Origin: Posidonia oceanica
Lineage: Eukaryota > Streptophyta > Magnoliopsida > Alismatales > Posidoniaceae
Direction: 5' to 3'
DNA length: 64,000 nucleotides
Assembly (NCBI GenBank): GCA_037176725.1
Contig: JAZBRS010000074.1
Coordinates: 65,166,001 to 65,230,000, forward strand
This document shows, piece after piece, positions 1 through 10,790 of the stretch; the stretch's first letter is position 1; every line of letters starts with the position of its first letter. The notes beneath the pieces were generated by a model. The model was not told the DNA's origin, searched no databases, and worked only from the letters and a program-made list of their open reading frames with translations. A program made the position numbers and the translations under genes.

Positions 1-1772
1 AGCCCATTTTGACCTAAACCTTTACCCCCCTTCCCAACCTCAAAACCTAACCAAAATCCATAGGAGGACCCACCACTATCCACCCAACAAGCCTACCCAA
101 AAACTTAGAAATTTCCAAACCTGACCCATTCCCAAAAACCCTAGAAAACCTAGGCGAAACTACCCTTTTTCTACACCTTGAAACCCCTCCAAAACCTCCT
201 TAGAATCGGACCAAAACTTCAGACCCAAGACTTCAAATCCTAGACTACCCACTCACCAATTCTTACCCCATTCCAAGACCATTAAGACCCTCTTTCACCC
301 AAATTATCCTTTTCTCTCTCCGGGATTATCATTTTCTCTCTCCTCTCTCTCTCCTGATTATCATCTCTCTTTTCATCCCTTTCTTATCCTTTTTCTGGTC
401 TGGCTGTGGGCCCCCTCTGTGCTTCTATCCTTCCTCTATCTTATCCCTATTTTTACTTTATTTTTAATATTTTTTCTGAATTTTAAAAAATCGTTTTCCT
501 CCAACCTATCTCTTTTCCTCTTATTTTCCTCTTTTTTTCCATTTCTTTCTTCCTTCCCTTTTCCTTTTCTCCCTCTTGCAAAAATCCACAAAAACCCATA
601 AAAATCTGCAAAACCTCAAAACATAAAAGGAATAAATTAGAACCCTAAGAAAAACAATCAAAAAATGTTAAACAAGCAATTAACAACTTAAACTTAACTT
701 AAGCAAGCTAAAAAGAAAACCAAGCATGCAAACTAAAAAATGCAAAACAAATCAAAAGAAAACACTGAAAAATCAAGGAAAAAGCCAAAATAAAATCAAA
801 ACCCACCAAAGGTAAAAACCCATCAAAAGAATTAAAAAACAAACCCAAAAAGAAGAATTAAAAAATCAAATACTAAGACAAGTAATTAAAGAAGGCAAAA
901 GACTTAACCTAGTAAACATAAGAAAAACAAGTTAAAAACTTAATTAAAAAAGAAAAGAAAAACACATCTGAAAGACTTAAAAAAACACCTTATCAAACTA
1001 GAAAAGTCTAAATAAAAACCTCAAGAAAAAAATCAACAAATAAAAATCAAAACATAACTTGAAAGACTTAAGAGGAAAAAACCCTAAAAAGACTAAAACT
1101 TAAGAACCTAAAACCAACCCTAATTAATACGAAATAAATCCTAAAAAATCCTAATCAATATCCTAAATGTCCAACAAGGGAAATACAATTTTTAAAATAA
1201 TTTAAAAAAGGGATTAACAAACATTTAATCAAGTGAAAACCAAAACCAAAACCCTAAAACCCTAATCAAGCACAAAACACATTAATCAATTCAAAATAAC
1301 CATTAAAAATTTTAATTAAAATCCTAACCTACAGCAAAACTCTTCTAATATTTTTACTTATTTTTAGTTTATTTTTACCTATTTTGTTTCCCCATTCTAC
1401 CCTCTCTTTCTTTCTTACTTTTCTTTTCCATTCTTTCTTTTCTTTACTGGGCTCAATCCGGCCCGTTTCCTTTTTTCTTTTATTTCTTTGTTTTTTCCTT
1501 CGGCCCGCAGCACAAGTCCGGCCCACGCCCTCCTTCTTCCTCCTTCAGCTCAGTTTTCTGCAGCTTCTTCCCGCGAGCTCACTGCTACAGATCTCCCTCC
1601 ATCCATTCAAATTCAAGCCTCCATCATTTCGGTCTACAGCAGCTCGCCGACTCCTCCATCTCAGCACCAAATCCGGAGGCATTGAGTGCCGGTCGCCTCA
1701 CCGTCTCCTCTGCTGCAGTGCGACGCCGTTGGATTCAATTTTTTTTCAGCGCGCGTGCCGGCAGCTTCTCCT

Positions 1773-1780
1773 CATATAAG
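1773..1780 (+). promoter_or_regulatory. Possible TATA box of LTR E
   Basis: CATATAAG lies at the switch from the A-rich part to the GC-rich, purine-tracted part of the LTR, where a U3/R border would be reasonable. The matching place in the A LTRs has a weaker TTAAAA-like sequence. If this is the promoter, R plus U5 would be about 4 kb, which is unusually long. Assigned by position and composition only. Confidence 0.3.
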
Positions 1781-2727
1781 CCTGCGTCCTTCAGCTCCGT
1801 TGGAAGGGGGGCAGAGAGAGCGATCCAGAGAGAACAATCAGAGAGAACCCAACCTAAGAGAGACCAGAATTTCCAACTTCTTCCCCACCTGTGCATTCCT
1901 TCCTTCTCCTCTACATTCCTTCCAATTCCGGAGAGAAGAGAGTGCAGAAGAAAGTGTCTAAGGGAGACCTTGGCATCCCGGAGAGAAGCCTCCATCTCAG
2001 CCCAATTCCCACGCCCAATCCTCCTCCAATTCCCTCTGAAATCTTCAGAAAACTTCCTTCTTTCGTTCCCAGAAAACAAAACCCACTCCAAGCCTTCACC
2101 CACCTCCCAATTACTCCCCCAAGTTCACCCAAAACACAACCATTTCCCCTCACCTTTCTACAGCCATTTCACCACCCAAATCACTACCTAATCCCTCTGA
2201 AAGCCTATCTGCAACTGACCTGAACCCACTTCGTAATTCCCTCCTCCACAATCCACAGAATCCTCTCAAACTTCACCCAACTACTCACCAGACCTCCACC
2301 TTTCCAAAGCCCTAGCCATCAGACCTTCTCGTCCATCACTGACCTTAAACCACACTACAAACACCTAGCCTTGCTTCTGTCAGAAATCAGCCCAAACCTT
2401 CATTTCCTATCTGCTCGCACCAGAACCCATTCCAAAGCACCCAGAATCACTCCCCGCACCTCCAGCAATCTTCCAGAACACTCCATCCAGCCTGAGGAGC
2501 AGCAAACACCCTCCCCGACCTCTGGCAGCATTCTGAGAACCCAAGAGTGCCGAAACCTCACCTGGGCTGTAGAGCTTCAGTCCGGTCGATCAGGAAACAC
2601 CGGAGGGATGTTCTGAAGCGATTCCAACCTTCGCGAGCAGCCGACGACGTCCGCAGCGACCGGACGGCCTCCACCGGCGACCTCTGGAGCCACTGACGTC
2701 GGGGGAACGACTCAGGCGCGAAAAAAG

Positions 2728-2729
2728 GT
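2728..2729 (+). promoter_or_regulatory. Possible 5' splice site in LTR E
   Basis: AAAAAAG followed by GTAACC occurs exactly where the GC-rich stretch gives way to T-rich, intron-like sequence. The equivalent place has AAAAAG followed by GTACTT in both A LTRs (minus strand, GT at 14055-14056 and 55207-55208). The B LTRs have AAACG followed by GTAAGC (GT at 33060-33061 and 50008-50009), and the C LTR has TTTAG followed by GTAGGC (10479-10480). The recurring position suggests the donor of a long leader intron. Confidence 0.4.
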
Positions 2730-4784
2730 AACCATTGCTTCCCTTAGCTTCCTCTTCTTCTTCTCTTGCTTCCCCAGCCTTTAGAATAGGTTTTCCGGTC
2801 CTCTTGCTCCGTCATCAGCTCGCCGGACAGTTCTCCTTCTCCGGCGCCGGCTGCTCTTCCTCCGGACACTCCGACCAACAGAGCGAGCTCCAGTCGACCC
2901 CCGGAGCCCCGCACGATCGCCGACGTCGCCCTCTGCCAGTCCCGCGCATCCTCAGCCTCCGCTGTCGACGGCCACGAGCTCTGGAAGCTTTGTGCTACAG
3001 TGCTCGTCGCCGTCGACGATCAGCACTGTTCATTTATTTTTTTCTTCAGTATAGTTTTAGATGTAAATATTGCATGTTTAGTTTAAGTTTTTCAATTTTT
3101 GCACTTTAGTCCTTCTGCCATTTATTTTTGCTTAGTTTCTAATTAAATACTATGTTAAATTGCTGTTTTTATTTATATTTTTCAGTATTTGCAACTTGGT
3201 CCATTTACTGTGCTGTGCTGTTATTTAATTTTGTAGTTTAGTCCCTCTGTTTTCAATTTTTACACTTAAGTCCTGCACTAAATCAGTTCATTTATTTACT
3301 TGCATTTTACCATACTGCATTGCATTCTAGGTCCCTGCATTTTTCTGTTTTTGCATGTAGGTCCATTGCACTGTAGAACTTAGGGTTTATTTTCTTATTT
3401 TGCATGCTGCATTGCATATTTTACCCTCTGTTTTTGCATATTTGCATTTAGGTCCATTTTAAATGGACAGTAGCTCTTGCATGCATTTTTAGCTTATTGT
3501 ATTGCATTTTTGACCCTGTCCTTTTTGAAAATTGCACTGCAGTCCTATTACCTATTTTTCAGAGCATGTTTTCCATACAAAATTGCATTTTTAACCCCTG
3601 CATGATTTAAAAATCACACATAGGTCCTTGCATCTTTTGAAAAATCATGTGAAAAGACCATTTTGCCCCTAGGTTGCATCTTAGCTCCTATGCTTACCAA
3701 ATTTCATGCAGACCCTCCACTAGTATTCCCAGACTCCCTGGAACCTTGTTTTCTGGAAAAATTGCATTTTAGACCCTAGTTTTCTTAAAATTGCTTTCTG
3801 ATCCCTTTCTGCTTTCAAAACTTCTTCTAAAGCATACCCTCTTTTCAAAGCAGCTTTCTGAGCCTAGTCTTTTACAAAACGAAGCCCCGCCCTCTCCTGT
3901 TTTCAAAATCCTCTCCTGTAGACCCCTGTTTTCTGGAAAATTTGCATTTTTAGCCCCTTTCTTTTTCAAAATGCCTTCTGAAATCCTGGTTTTTTCCAGT
4001 TTCTTCTCTTTGCCTTTTCTTGCTTTTGCATGCATTCCGCATCCATTTAGTCTTGCATTTTAGCATCTTCTTGCACACACCAAGCACTTTAAGCTCCCCT
4101 TCACCTGGGAGGACCTTTTTGCACATCCCTAGGACCTCCTGAACACCTAGATCTGTTCTTCTCCCCTGTTCTGGCCCTTCTGCCTTGAAGTTGCGTTATC
4201 TTCCAATCCGGCCGTTGGATCTTCTCGAGTGAGCTGCCCAGGCGACCACGGCGAAGCGCTCTTCAGCATGGACTAGACAGATTTCAGATCAGGCTCCCGA
4301 ATTTCCAGGTATGTCCTCCTGAACCCCTGCATTGCATTCGTTTGCATGCCATTTGCACAGTTTTCCGTGTTTTCGCTTTCTGTCTCTTTGAGCATGTAGA
4401 ATAGGGTCTCCCCTTTCTGCTTGTATCTTCCAATTTCCGTTTCGCGTATTCTTGTGTGTTTTGTGTTGTGTTTTCCCTGGATTTGCCACTTAATGTGACC
4501 TTTTTCCCGCTTTTCCACGATCCGATCGCATCGCGAGCTTTGGGCAGCATGCGAGACACACTGTGGAACGGTTTAGTGGGAAACAGTCACAAAGAGGTGG
4601 TAATCCCTCCGTTTGCACACTCTCCCCTCCGTAGGTCTTCACGCCTACCCTGAGTGGTCCCAAACAACGTCTGTTCTTGCACACACGTTGTCTTGCCTCC
4701 CCTTTGGCCCCTTCTAATCTTTTTTCTGCATTCTTGCATTTGCATGGCTTTTCCGAGGTTTTTGTTTCGTTATTTTGGCACCGT

Positions 4785-5165
4785 TTCGCGTGCCGCCCTC
4801 GTTTTGGCACCGTTTTGCGTGCCCTCCTGTTTTCTTGTCTTGTTTTGCGCACTGCCTTGCCTTCTCGCTTGTTTTGCATGCTGCCCTCGTTTTTGTACCG
4901 TTTTGCGTGCCTCTTTGCTTCCTTGTCTCGTTTTGCGTGCTGTCTTGCTTTCTCGCTTGTTTTGCGTGCCGGTTTTATTCTTTCGCTCCGTTCTACATGC
5001 CTTTCTGTTTTCTCGTCCTGTTTTGCGTGCTTCTTTGCTTCCTTGTCTCGTTTTGCGTGCTGCCTTGCTTTCTCGCTTGTTTTGCGTGCCGGTTTTGTCC
5101 TCTTGCTTCGTTTTGCGTGCGTCACTCATTTCTCGCCTCGTTTTGCGTGTTTTGCACCGTTTTCC
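4785..5165 (+). repeat. Array of about 30-bp units with CGTTTTGCGTGC
   Basis: About a dozen degenerate units with a period near 30 bp, each holding a form of CGTTTTGCGTGC. The A LTRs hold a shorter antisense version (about 11511-11620 and 52620-52730), and the B LTRs a degenerate trace. The unit is an old LTR component that is expanded in E. The Arg/Lys-rich and Cys/Phe-rich ORFs here come from the repeat and are not genes. Confidence 0.8.
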
Positions 5166-5850
5166 CCTGCATGTCGATTGCATTGCATGGTTTCCTCGTT
5201 GTTTTGCTTTCTCGCCTGCATTTGCATATAGGGCTGTGATGCTTACTGCCTGGAGTTCTCACGAGCTAGGCTTCGCCTAATTCGGAACACAGACAGCGCA
5301 GCTGAGCGTTTAGAAAGCACGTTTACTTCCTTGCTTTGTTTCTTCCCACTTAGAGCACACCTTGAGCATTCATTCAGGCATTTATAGGCACATAGGCATT
5401 CAATCCTGCATTTCCCTGCGTATGCGAGCGTAAGCCTAGAAAGACCGATTCTCGGGCGTGTCGGGGGTGCCTAACACCTTCCCCGCACGTAACAGGAGTC
5501 CTTACCCAGTCTTCAGGCCCGCAATGACCGTACTGCTCTTATCCTAGGCTAGAGTCATCCCATTTGCATTTGCTTGCATTTGTTTTCCTTTGCATTGCTT
5601 TGCTTTGCATTTCTTGCTTGGTTTTGCGTGTTAATCCACGCATTTCCCCGGTTTTCCTTGTCTCTTGTTAATGGACATGGTGGCGACTCTGATTTGTCTT
5701 ATCTTTCCTTTTTCTCCTCGATTTCAAGTGTTTTCGAGTTGAGCCTCTTCCTCGGATCTCAATCGCCGCTATATATAGCGAGCCTGGTTCCGATCGGGAT
5801 CGCTACAGTCAGTTCCTACGCTGCTGACGCTGTTGGCGGGGTCCACTGTT

Positions 5851-5940
5851 GGCAGTGCGGGGAGCACTGGAGCTGCTGATGGCAGTGCGGGGAGCACTGG
5901 AGCTACTGATGGCAGTGTAGGGAGCACTGGAGCTGGTAGG
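5851..5940 (-). repeat. 30-bp minisatellite, three copies, in the distal part of D gag
   Basis: Three head-to-tail copies of exactly 30 bp (5851-5880, 5881-5910, 5911-5940) with few differences. On the minus strand they read as a 10-residue Pro/Leu/Ala/Val-rich repeat. They lie just beyond the last recognisable gag segment and next to the E junction. Confidence 0.85.
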
Positions 5941-6026
5941 GTTGGAGGAGAAGCTGACCTGGATGGTGCCACGATTGGACTTGCTGTCGACATTGCCGCT
6001 GCATCTTCAGGTGTCCCTTGGATGAG

Positions 6027-8263
6027 CTAGGAAAAGCAGGAAAAGGAGATTACGCCGATGGGATCGGAAGGATCCATCGGGGCGAAGCTGGACTCAAAGA
6101 AGACAGGAGTGAGGGAGAAGACCCCCGAGGTTCTGGCATCTGCGAAGCCTGCAGGTTCGGAAGAGGAAGGGTCGGCTACACTAGGGTGTGAGAGTGCAAG
6201 TGCAGATGTGTGTGCAAGTGTTGCTTCCTGCACGTCAACGCTGATGACCCTGCGATCGATCAGGTGCTGAACGGCATCCTGGAGAGCGAGGCAGTCATCC
6301 GTCGAGTGCCCCGTGGCCCGATGGAAGTTGCAGAACTAATCCGTATCATGCCACCGCGGAGGGGGGTTCGGTGACGGATGGACAGCCGGGAGTCGCAAGA
6401 GTGACTCAACTTAAGGGAAGATGACGCTCAGTGGTTCAGGCAGAGGGGTGTAATCACACTCAGCCCGACAAGGTCGTCTTTGCCCTGGTTGGAGTCCTTG
6501 CCGAGCAGGTGCGACGTGATGCACGTGCTTGACGGTGGCAGTGTGTCCGGTGGGTGCATAGTTAGGTGCGTGCACTAGCAAAAAAGGGTCTGGTTAACTC
6601 TCTGCATAGGCAGGCCCTTCGGGAGAATCGGTGTATGCTTCGGTGTGCTGTTCGGAGCAGCCGGGAGAGGAGTTGTTGTTGTTGTAGCTGCGGCGATTGC
6701 TGGAGGTGTTGGCCTGCCTAGCCATTGCAGAAAGTGCGAGGAAATGCCCACTTCGCAACGAGCTTTCCACGCGGTTGCCAGCCCTAAACAGCGATGCATA
6801 ACTAGTGATGTGCTGAATGCAAAGTAGCGTCGCAATCGCTGGCAGTGCCCCCTTTATGATCTTCTCGATAGAATCCTCCTCGGAGGGTCTATCTCTGATC
6901 TGGGTGGCTATGGAGCACCAGCGACCGACATACTCCCCGAATGGCTCTTAGGGCCTCTGCCGGATGGCGACAAGATCCTCCCTTTTGGGGATCAAGTCGA
7001 GGTTGAAGAATACTGCTCAAGGAAAACCTGAGAAAGATCAGTCCAAGTCTGAACCGCAGCCATGTCAAGGGAAGTGAACCACTTGAGCGCGGGGCCGGCC
7101 AGACTCTTTTGACGGATAAGGAGCCTTTCATCAGCCTGAAGCTGAGCAAGGTCCCCACAGTATGCCTTCAGATGCGAAATGGGACAGCCTCTACCATTGT
7201 ATTTATCGAATTTCAGGATGCAAAATTTCAAGGGGAGTGCGGCCTCTGGAAAGTAGCAGAGGTCCAGGAATTGGTAGGACTGGTGGTGCGTGCCCTGCAC
7301 TAGACGTAGTGCTTTCTCCAGAACGTCCATCTTGTCATTGATGGGGTTTGGATTGGCTGCCGAAGGTGATGAGGCAACAGGGGCAGGGACCACATACGTC
7401 GTCTGCATCGCATCGAGGTACTCCTCTGGATCCACCATCGTGTCGCCTGGTGGCGCGACGTGATCGCCGGCGTGTCCGTGCGTGGGTGCAGTGTATGCAG
7501 GGATGTATGCTAGTGTCTGAACCTGATGCAAGGGGGATGGATAGATAATATGCTGTGCAATGTGTGGTGCGGAGTCCTGGAGCAACAGTGGCTACGTAGG
7601 CGCAGTGCCGGGCAGTGGGCCTGTAGGGTACTATGCTCCAACCAGCCCGAAGCACTGATCACCAGGTGGCGGAGTTGCATGTAGTGCATAGTATTGTGCA
7701 GATGTAGGAGGCAGAAGCTGTGCTCCTATCGCCGGAGCAATGAGTAGCTGGGGTGATGATCTAGGCGGGAGTGCAGTGTGTGCAGGAGCAGGTTGCAGAG
7801 GAACCTCAAGAGCACCGGGAACCAAAAAAGGGCGAACTGATAGAGCCGTGCCCTACAGTTTCTGGGCAGTCTCCATCAGGTGCTGATACTGCACGTCAAG
7901 GGACCCATCAGTGGGTATACTGAGTTGCAGGACCGGTAGGGGACCAGATTCAAGAGGTCGGGAACCTATGGCAAAGGTCGTCGCAGCAGAAGGGATGTCG
8001 ATAGCGACATAGCCCTGAGACAGAGGGGTCAGAGGCGCCTCTGGAGCGCGAGTGGCGGTCATCAAGATAGACTCGGTGACCGGATCCAGAGGGGCGTAGG
8101 TCTACCAATGCCCCGCAGCAGACTGGGGTGCCCTAGATACTAGAGGGTGAAACCCTGGTGTCACGAGGGGCACAAAGGGAGTCGAAGCGAGAGTCGGAGG
8201 GACCGAAGCGGAAATCCCCTCCGGGGCAACAGAAAACTGGGACTCATTGGCAAACTAGGCCAT
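6027..8263 (-). pseudogene. gag: gag polyprotein, element D (broken)
   Basis: Degenerate Tat-type gag. The start is taken as the ATG at 8263, because gag of A has a matching Met-Ala start; codon 3 here is a stop. Recognisable parts in order: a Pro-rich N-terminus; a segment ending YQHLME (7853-8065); a Pro/Gln-rich stretch; the capsid core (6992-7585) with FDKYNGRG and ALKWFTSLD; and the zinc motif FCNFHRATGHSTDDC near 6290-6330. The motif is C-X2-H-X4-H-X4-C and should bind RNA. The tail ends at 6027. There are several frameshifts and TAG stops, including one at 7592-7594. Not functional as it stands. Confidence 0.8.
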
Positions 8264-9398
8264 CGTTGACCGAGAGCAAGTGAGAACAGGGCTGCGACGA
8301 AACGCAAAGATGCGAGACCTAAGGAGAGCTACTGTCGGAAGCTACGAATAGCTCAGAGACAGAGGAGGGATGCTCAGGGTCCTGGCAGCGGATCCCGCAC
8401 CTACCTGGAAAAACAACAAAGGCGTCAGAGGTTGGATGCAAAAAGGTTATTAGAGGTAGCATGAATGGCACACGTGTAGATGAATGCCCTAATATGTGCT
8501 CTCTCACCATGCATGTCTTGAGTACATGACCTACTAGGATGCACTCATGGGTAAGAGGTTTATTGACAAACTCTAGGTCAGAAAAAAGTAGGTCCCCATC
8601 TAAATCCTGGCCAAAGCTCAGGCAGTGACGGAGTGGTGCGTTGGTGGCCTCGACCTTGCCAAAGTGTGGGTGGTACCCTCCACTAGCACCAAGACGACCC
8701 CTGAGAAGGGGGGGCAGACCGACTGACTTGGGCCACGCCAAAGCAATGGAGCAAGAGGCCGGGACTGTTCTTCGTAGACTGTGGGTGGACTCAGATGAGA
8801 AGAATGCATGCTTTCTAGTATGATCAATCATGCAAATATGCTTTAAAGTGTTTTACTTGTGTTTTGTTTAGCCAAAGGGGAATTGCAAGTTTTGGCTCTA
8901 GTTGTGCTTAGATGTTATTGCTTGGCTTTATTGTAGATTTTAGATTAAGCAAGAAAGGAGCAAGCATGTTTCTACTATCCTAGGCATGGCATATGCAAAA
9001 GGGGAAAGAGACAGGAAGTCATGGCATGCAAACAATCACACAACATGGCAAAAAGCATGTGCATGGCATGTGCAAGTGTTGTGGACATGATAGTGAAAGG
9101 AAAGCACTTATCATATCAAAAGGCAAGAATACATGGCATGTGCATGTGTAGTGGCATAGCAATTGTGTAAAACAAAGCATTCACCACCCAAAAAGCATGT
9201 ATTATTGCGCCAAGCAAATATTTAGACATGTAATGGGAGAAAATAAAGCAATGCAAGCAAACATAGCATCATGCAAGAGATAAGCAAGTAAAGCAGATAA
9301 GCAAGCAAGCAAGTAGGTAAGGCATGCAAAGGCACAAGGCAAGCAAAGTGCGAAAACCAAGCGGGCAAGAAAGCCAAAATGAAAGCCGGAGTCTAGAA
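8264..9398 (-). other. 5' untranslated leader of element D
   Basis: No credible gene. The segment around 8600-8830 and the part rich in GGCATGTGCA-like words (about 8990-9190) are shared with the leaders of A (about 30470-31050) and C (about 60200-60740). This marks them as a conserved leader rather than coding DNA. A pyrimidine-rich stretch ending CAG (AG end at 8405, minus strand) resembles a 3' splice site upstream of gag. Confidence 0.65.
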
Positions 9399-9416
9399 TC
9401 CCTAGCTGAGTTGCCA
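9399..9416 (-). other. Primer binding site of element D (decayed)
   Basis: Minus strand reads TGGCAACTCAGCTAGGGA one base after the LTR end. It matches the intact site of A and C (TGGCGACTCCACTGGGGA) except for three changes. The site primes reverse transcription from a host tRNA; I did not identify which tRNA. Confidence 0.75.
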
Positions 9417-9417
9417 C

Positions 9418-9654
9418 TGTAGTAATCCTGAATATCAGTGCATCCATGCATGATGCCAAAGCTCACGTGCACCGACCGAAATTGGGTCACTATTAGCGGT
9501 TGGATCTGAGGAAGGAAACACTACTCCGAAATGCTGGAAAAAGAGGAAAAAAGAAAGATAAGACAAAATCAGAGTCGCCACCGTGTCTATTAAATTGGGA
9601 GACAAGGAAAACCAAGGAAATGCATGGAAACCATGCAAAAAAATGCAATGATAG
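9418..9654 (-). mobile_element. Element D 5' LTR, 3'-terminal fragment
   Basis: On the plus strand it begins TGTAGTAATCC, the inverted end of a Tat LTR, and resembles the same end of the A LTRs (10791 onward). It includes a PBS-like GGTGGCGACTC near 9566-9580 on the minus strand. Element C interrupts it at 9655. Confidence 0.8.
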
Positions 9655-9851
9655 TGTTGACACCTCATTTTGACTACCTGGAAGATGGTGGATCCTTGGG
9701 GAAGCTTGCTCGGACACTGGGATGGCTCTGTCTCTTTCAAACCCCACTTAAACCCCAAAACCATCACCCAACTCAACCTAAGCCTACCAACTTTTTAAAC
9801 CAATTTTAGCCAAGGCCCAAGCCCATTCCAGCCTTTGGCCTCCTACACTCA

Positions 9852-9907
9852 TTGGACGCAGGCATGGGCTGTGTCCAATGTTGGACGCAACCTGTGCTGG
9901 CATCCAA
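9852..9907 (+). repeat. 56-bp double-dyad module, C LTR module 1
   Basis: Pattern TTGGACGC, 11 bases, an imperfect GCGTCCAA, two bases, TTGGACGC, 11 bases, an imperfect GCGTCCAA. It lies 197 bp from the LTR start. The corresponding module in B2 lies at offset 221. Confidence 0.85.
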
Positions 9908-10742
9908 TGCGCCGGGAGTTGCAACGGTAGCTTCGCCACCTCTGGCTCACCTCCCGTCCCCTTCGCTGCCCGTACACCACTTACTAGCCATCCCCTCACC
10001 TCACTACAGCCACCCACAAGCTGCCAAGGTCGAGTAACTCCCTGCCACCAAGCCATTCCCCTTTCCGGCGCGTCTCCTGCTCACCTAGCCGCTTACTGCC
10101 GTTGCCTCCCATCCTCTGCCACCACCAAGACTTTGGCAACCTCCTGGCAAGCCCACACCCCTCGCCTGCCATCCCACGTGGACTCCCCTCACTCACCACG
10201 ACCTGCCACCACCTGCAAAGCCCTCTGCCATTCCCGGTGGAGGAACCATTGAACCCATGAACAAAACAGCAGCCTTCCCCTTCATTTTGGACCACCACAC
10301 TCATTTGCTAGAAAATTCACAAGTCCCCAGAGCTCCAGCGATCCCCCACGACCATCCCCAAGCTTTCAGCAACCTCCCTCAGCTGTCCCTTGAGCTCAGC
10401 AAGCCCGTCGGAATCCGTCGGCCATCTTCCTCTGCTCCGTCGGTCGAGTTGCAAATAGCCTCGTTCAGCCTCGTTTAGGTAGGCTCTCGACTCCCCTAGC
10501 TAGTATACATGTTAGCAAACATGTTAGGATAGTGCACGCACGCACACGGCCCCTTGGTTGGCCGGAATGGCCTCGGCCGTCGGACGCAAGGAGGAGGAGG
10601 TGGGTGGAGAATTCCACCCACCCATTTTTGATGCCAAGCATACCACCATGCTCGTCATCACTCACTCTTCCTTCCTAGCAAGTCACCTTGGGATATTTGG
10701 CAAGATTTGCCACTGATCTCGGCCGGGAAGCTTCCCGACTTG

Positions 10743-10790
10743 TTGGAGGCGCACCCTGGTGCGTCCAACATTGGAAGCTCCCTTGGGTAG
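10743..10790 (+). repeat. 56-bp double-dyad module, C LTR module 2, cut by element A
   Basis: The first arms are at 10743-10750, 10761-10768 and 10771-10778. The last arm begins with the final base of the target duplication and finishes at 57732-57738. Counting the GGTAG duplication once gives 55 bp with the usual spacing. Confidence 0.85.
10786..10790. repeat. Target-site duplication of element A, left copy (GGTAG)
   Basis: GGTAG immediately before the LTR end TGTAGTAATC; the same five bases follow the other end at 57727-57731. A 5-bp duplication is typical of gypsy integrases. Confidence 0.9.

Larger units (their letters stand above)
1..5807 (+). mobile_element. LTR E: giant Tat-type LTR, solo or 3' LTR
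   Basis: Plus-strand LTR of the same family as the two LTRs of element A, which lie in the opposite orientation. The window opens about 7 bases inside it: its first bases match A just after the TGTAGAC terminus. It ends with CTACA at 5807. Layout: C/T-rich start, A-rich stretch (about 600-1380), GC-rich stretch (about 1500-3020), long T-rich intron-like stretch (about 3030-4080), a 30-bp tandem array, and the conserved block around 5225-5540. A 14-bp palindrome (CGCTATATATAGCG, 5767-5780) sits near the end. No primer binding site follows at 5808, so this is not an intact 5' LTR. It is a solo LTR or the 3' LTR of an element lying to the left. The ORFs inside it look like chance products of biased composition. 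Confidence 0.85.
5808..9654 (-). mobile_element. Element D remnant: partial gag, leader, start of 5' LTR
   Basis: Oldest layer of the nest, on the minus strand. Reading from high to low coordinate it shows the 3' end of a 5' LTR (9654 down to 9418), a primer binding site, a leader, and a broken gag. LTR E cuts it at 5808. The 5' LTR is interrupted at 9655 by element C, so the rest of it should lie beyond the right end of the window. The protease and pol should lie to the left of LTR E. Confidence 0.8.
9655..10790 (+). mobile_element. Element C 5' LTR, left part
   Basis: Starts TGTTGACACC and resembles the start of the B LTRs. It continues at 57732 after the insertion of element A. The two parts add up to about 3372 bp, close to the 3403 bp of the intact B LTR. 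It contains a GC-rich region (about 9900-10450), a possible 5' splice site (GT at 10479), one 56-bp dyad module, and most of a second module cut by A. The host-like ORFs in the GC-rich part show no recognisable domain. Confidence 0.85.

Noticed and set aside
1891..2223. Pro/Ser-rich ORFs in the GC-rich part of LTR E as host exons
   Set aside because: The same region in the A LTRs is broken differently and the stretch lies wholly inside the LTR; no domain.
4490..5280. Long Lys/Arg-rich (minus) and Cys/Phe-rich (plus) ORFs, up to 211 codons
   Set aside because: They are translations of the 30-bp CGTTTTGCGTGC array in LTR E, open in several frames at once, and are not kept in the A LTRs.
1..9417. 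LTR E and element D as the two ends of one element
   Set aside because: They are in opposite orientation and the joint at 5807 lacks primer site and polypurine tract.
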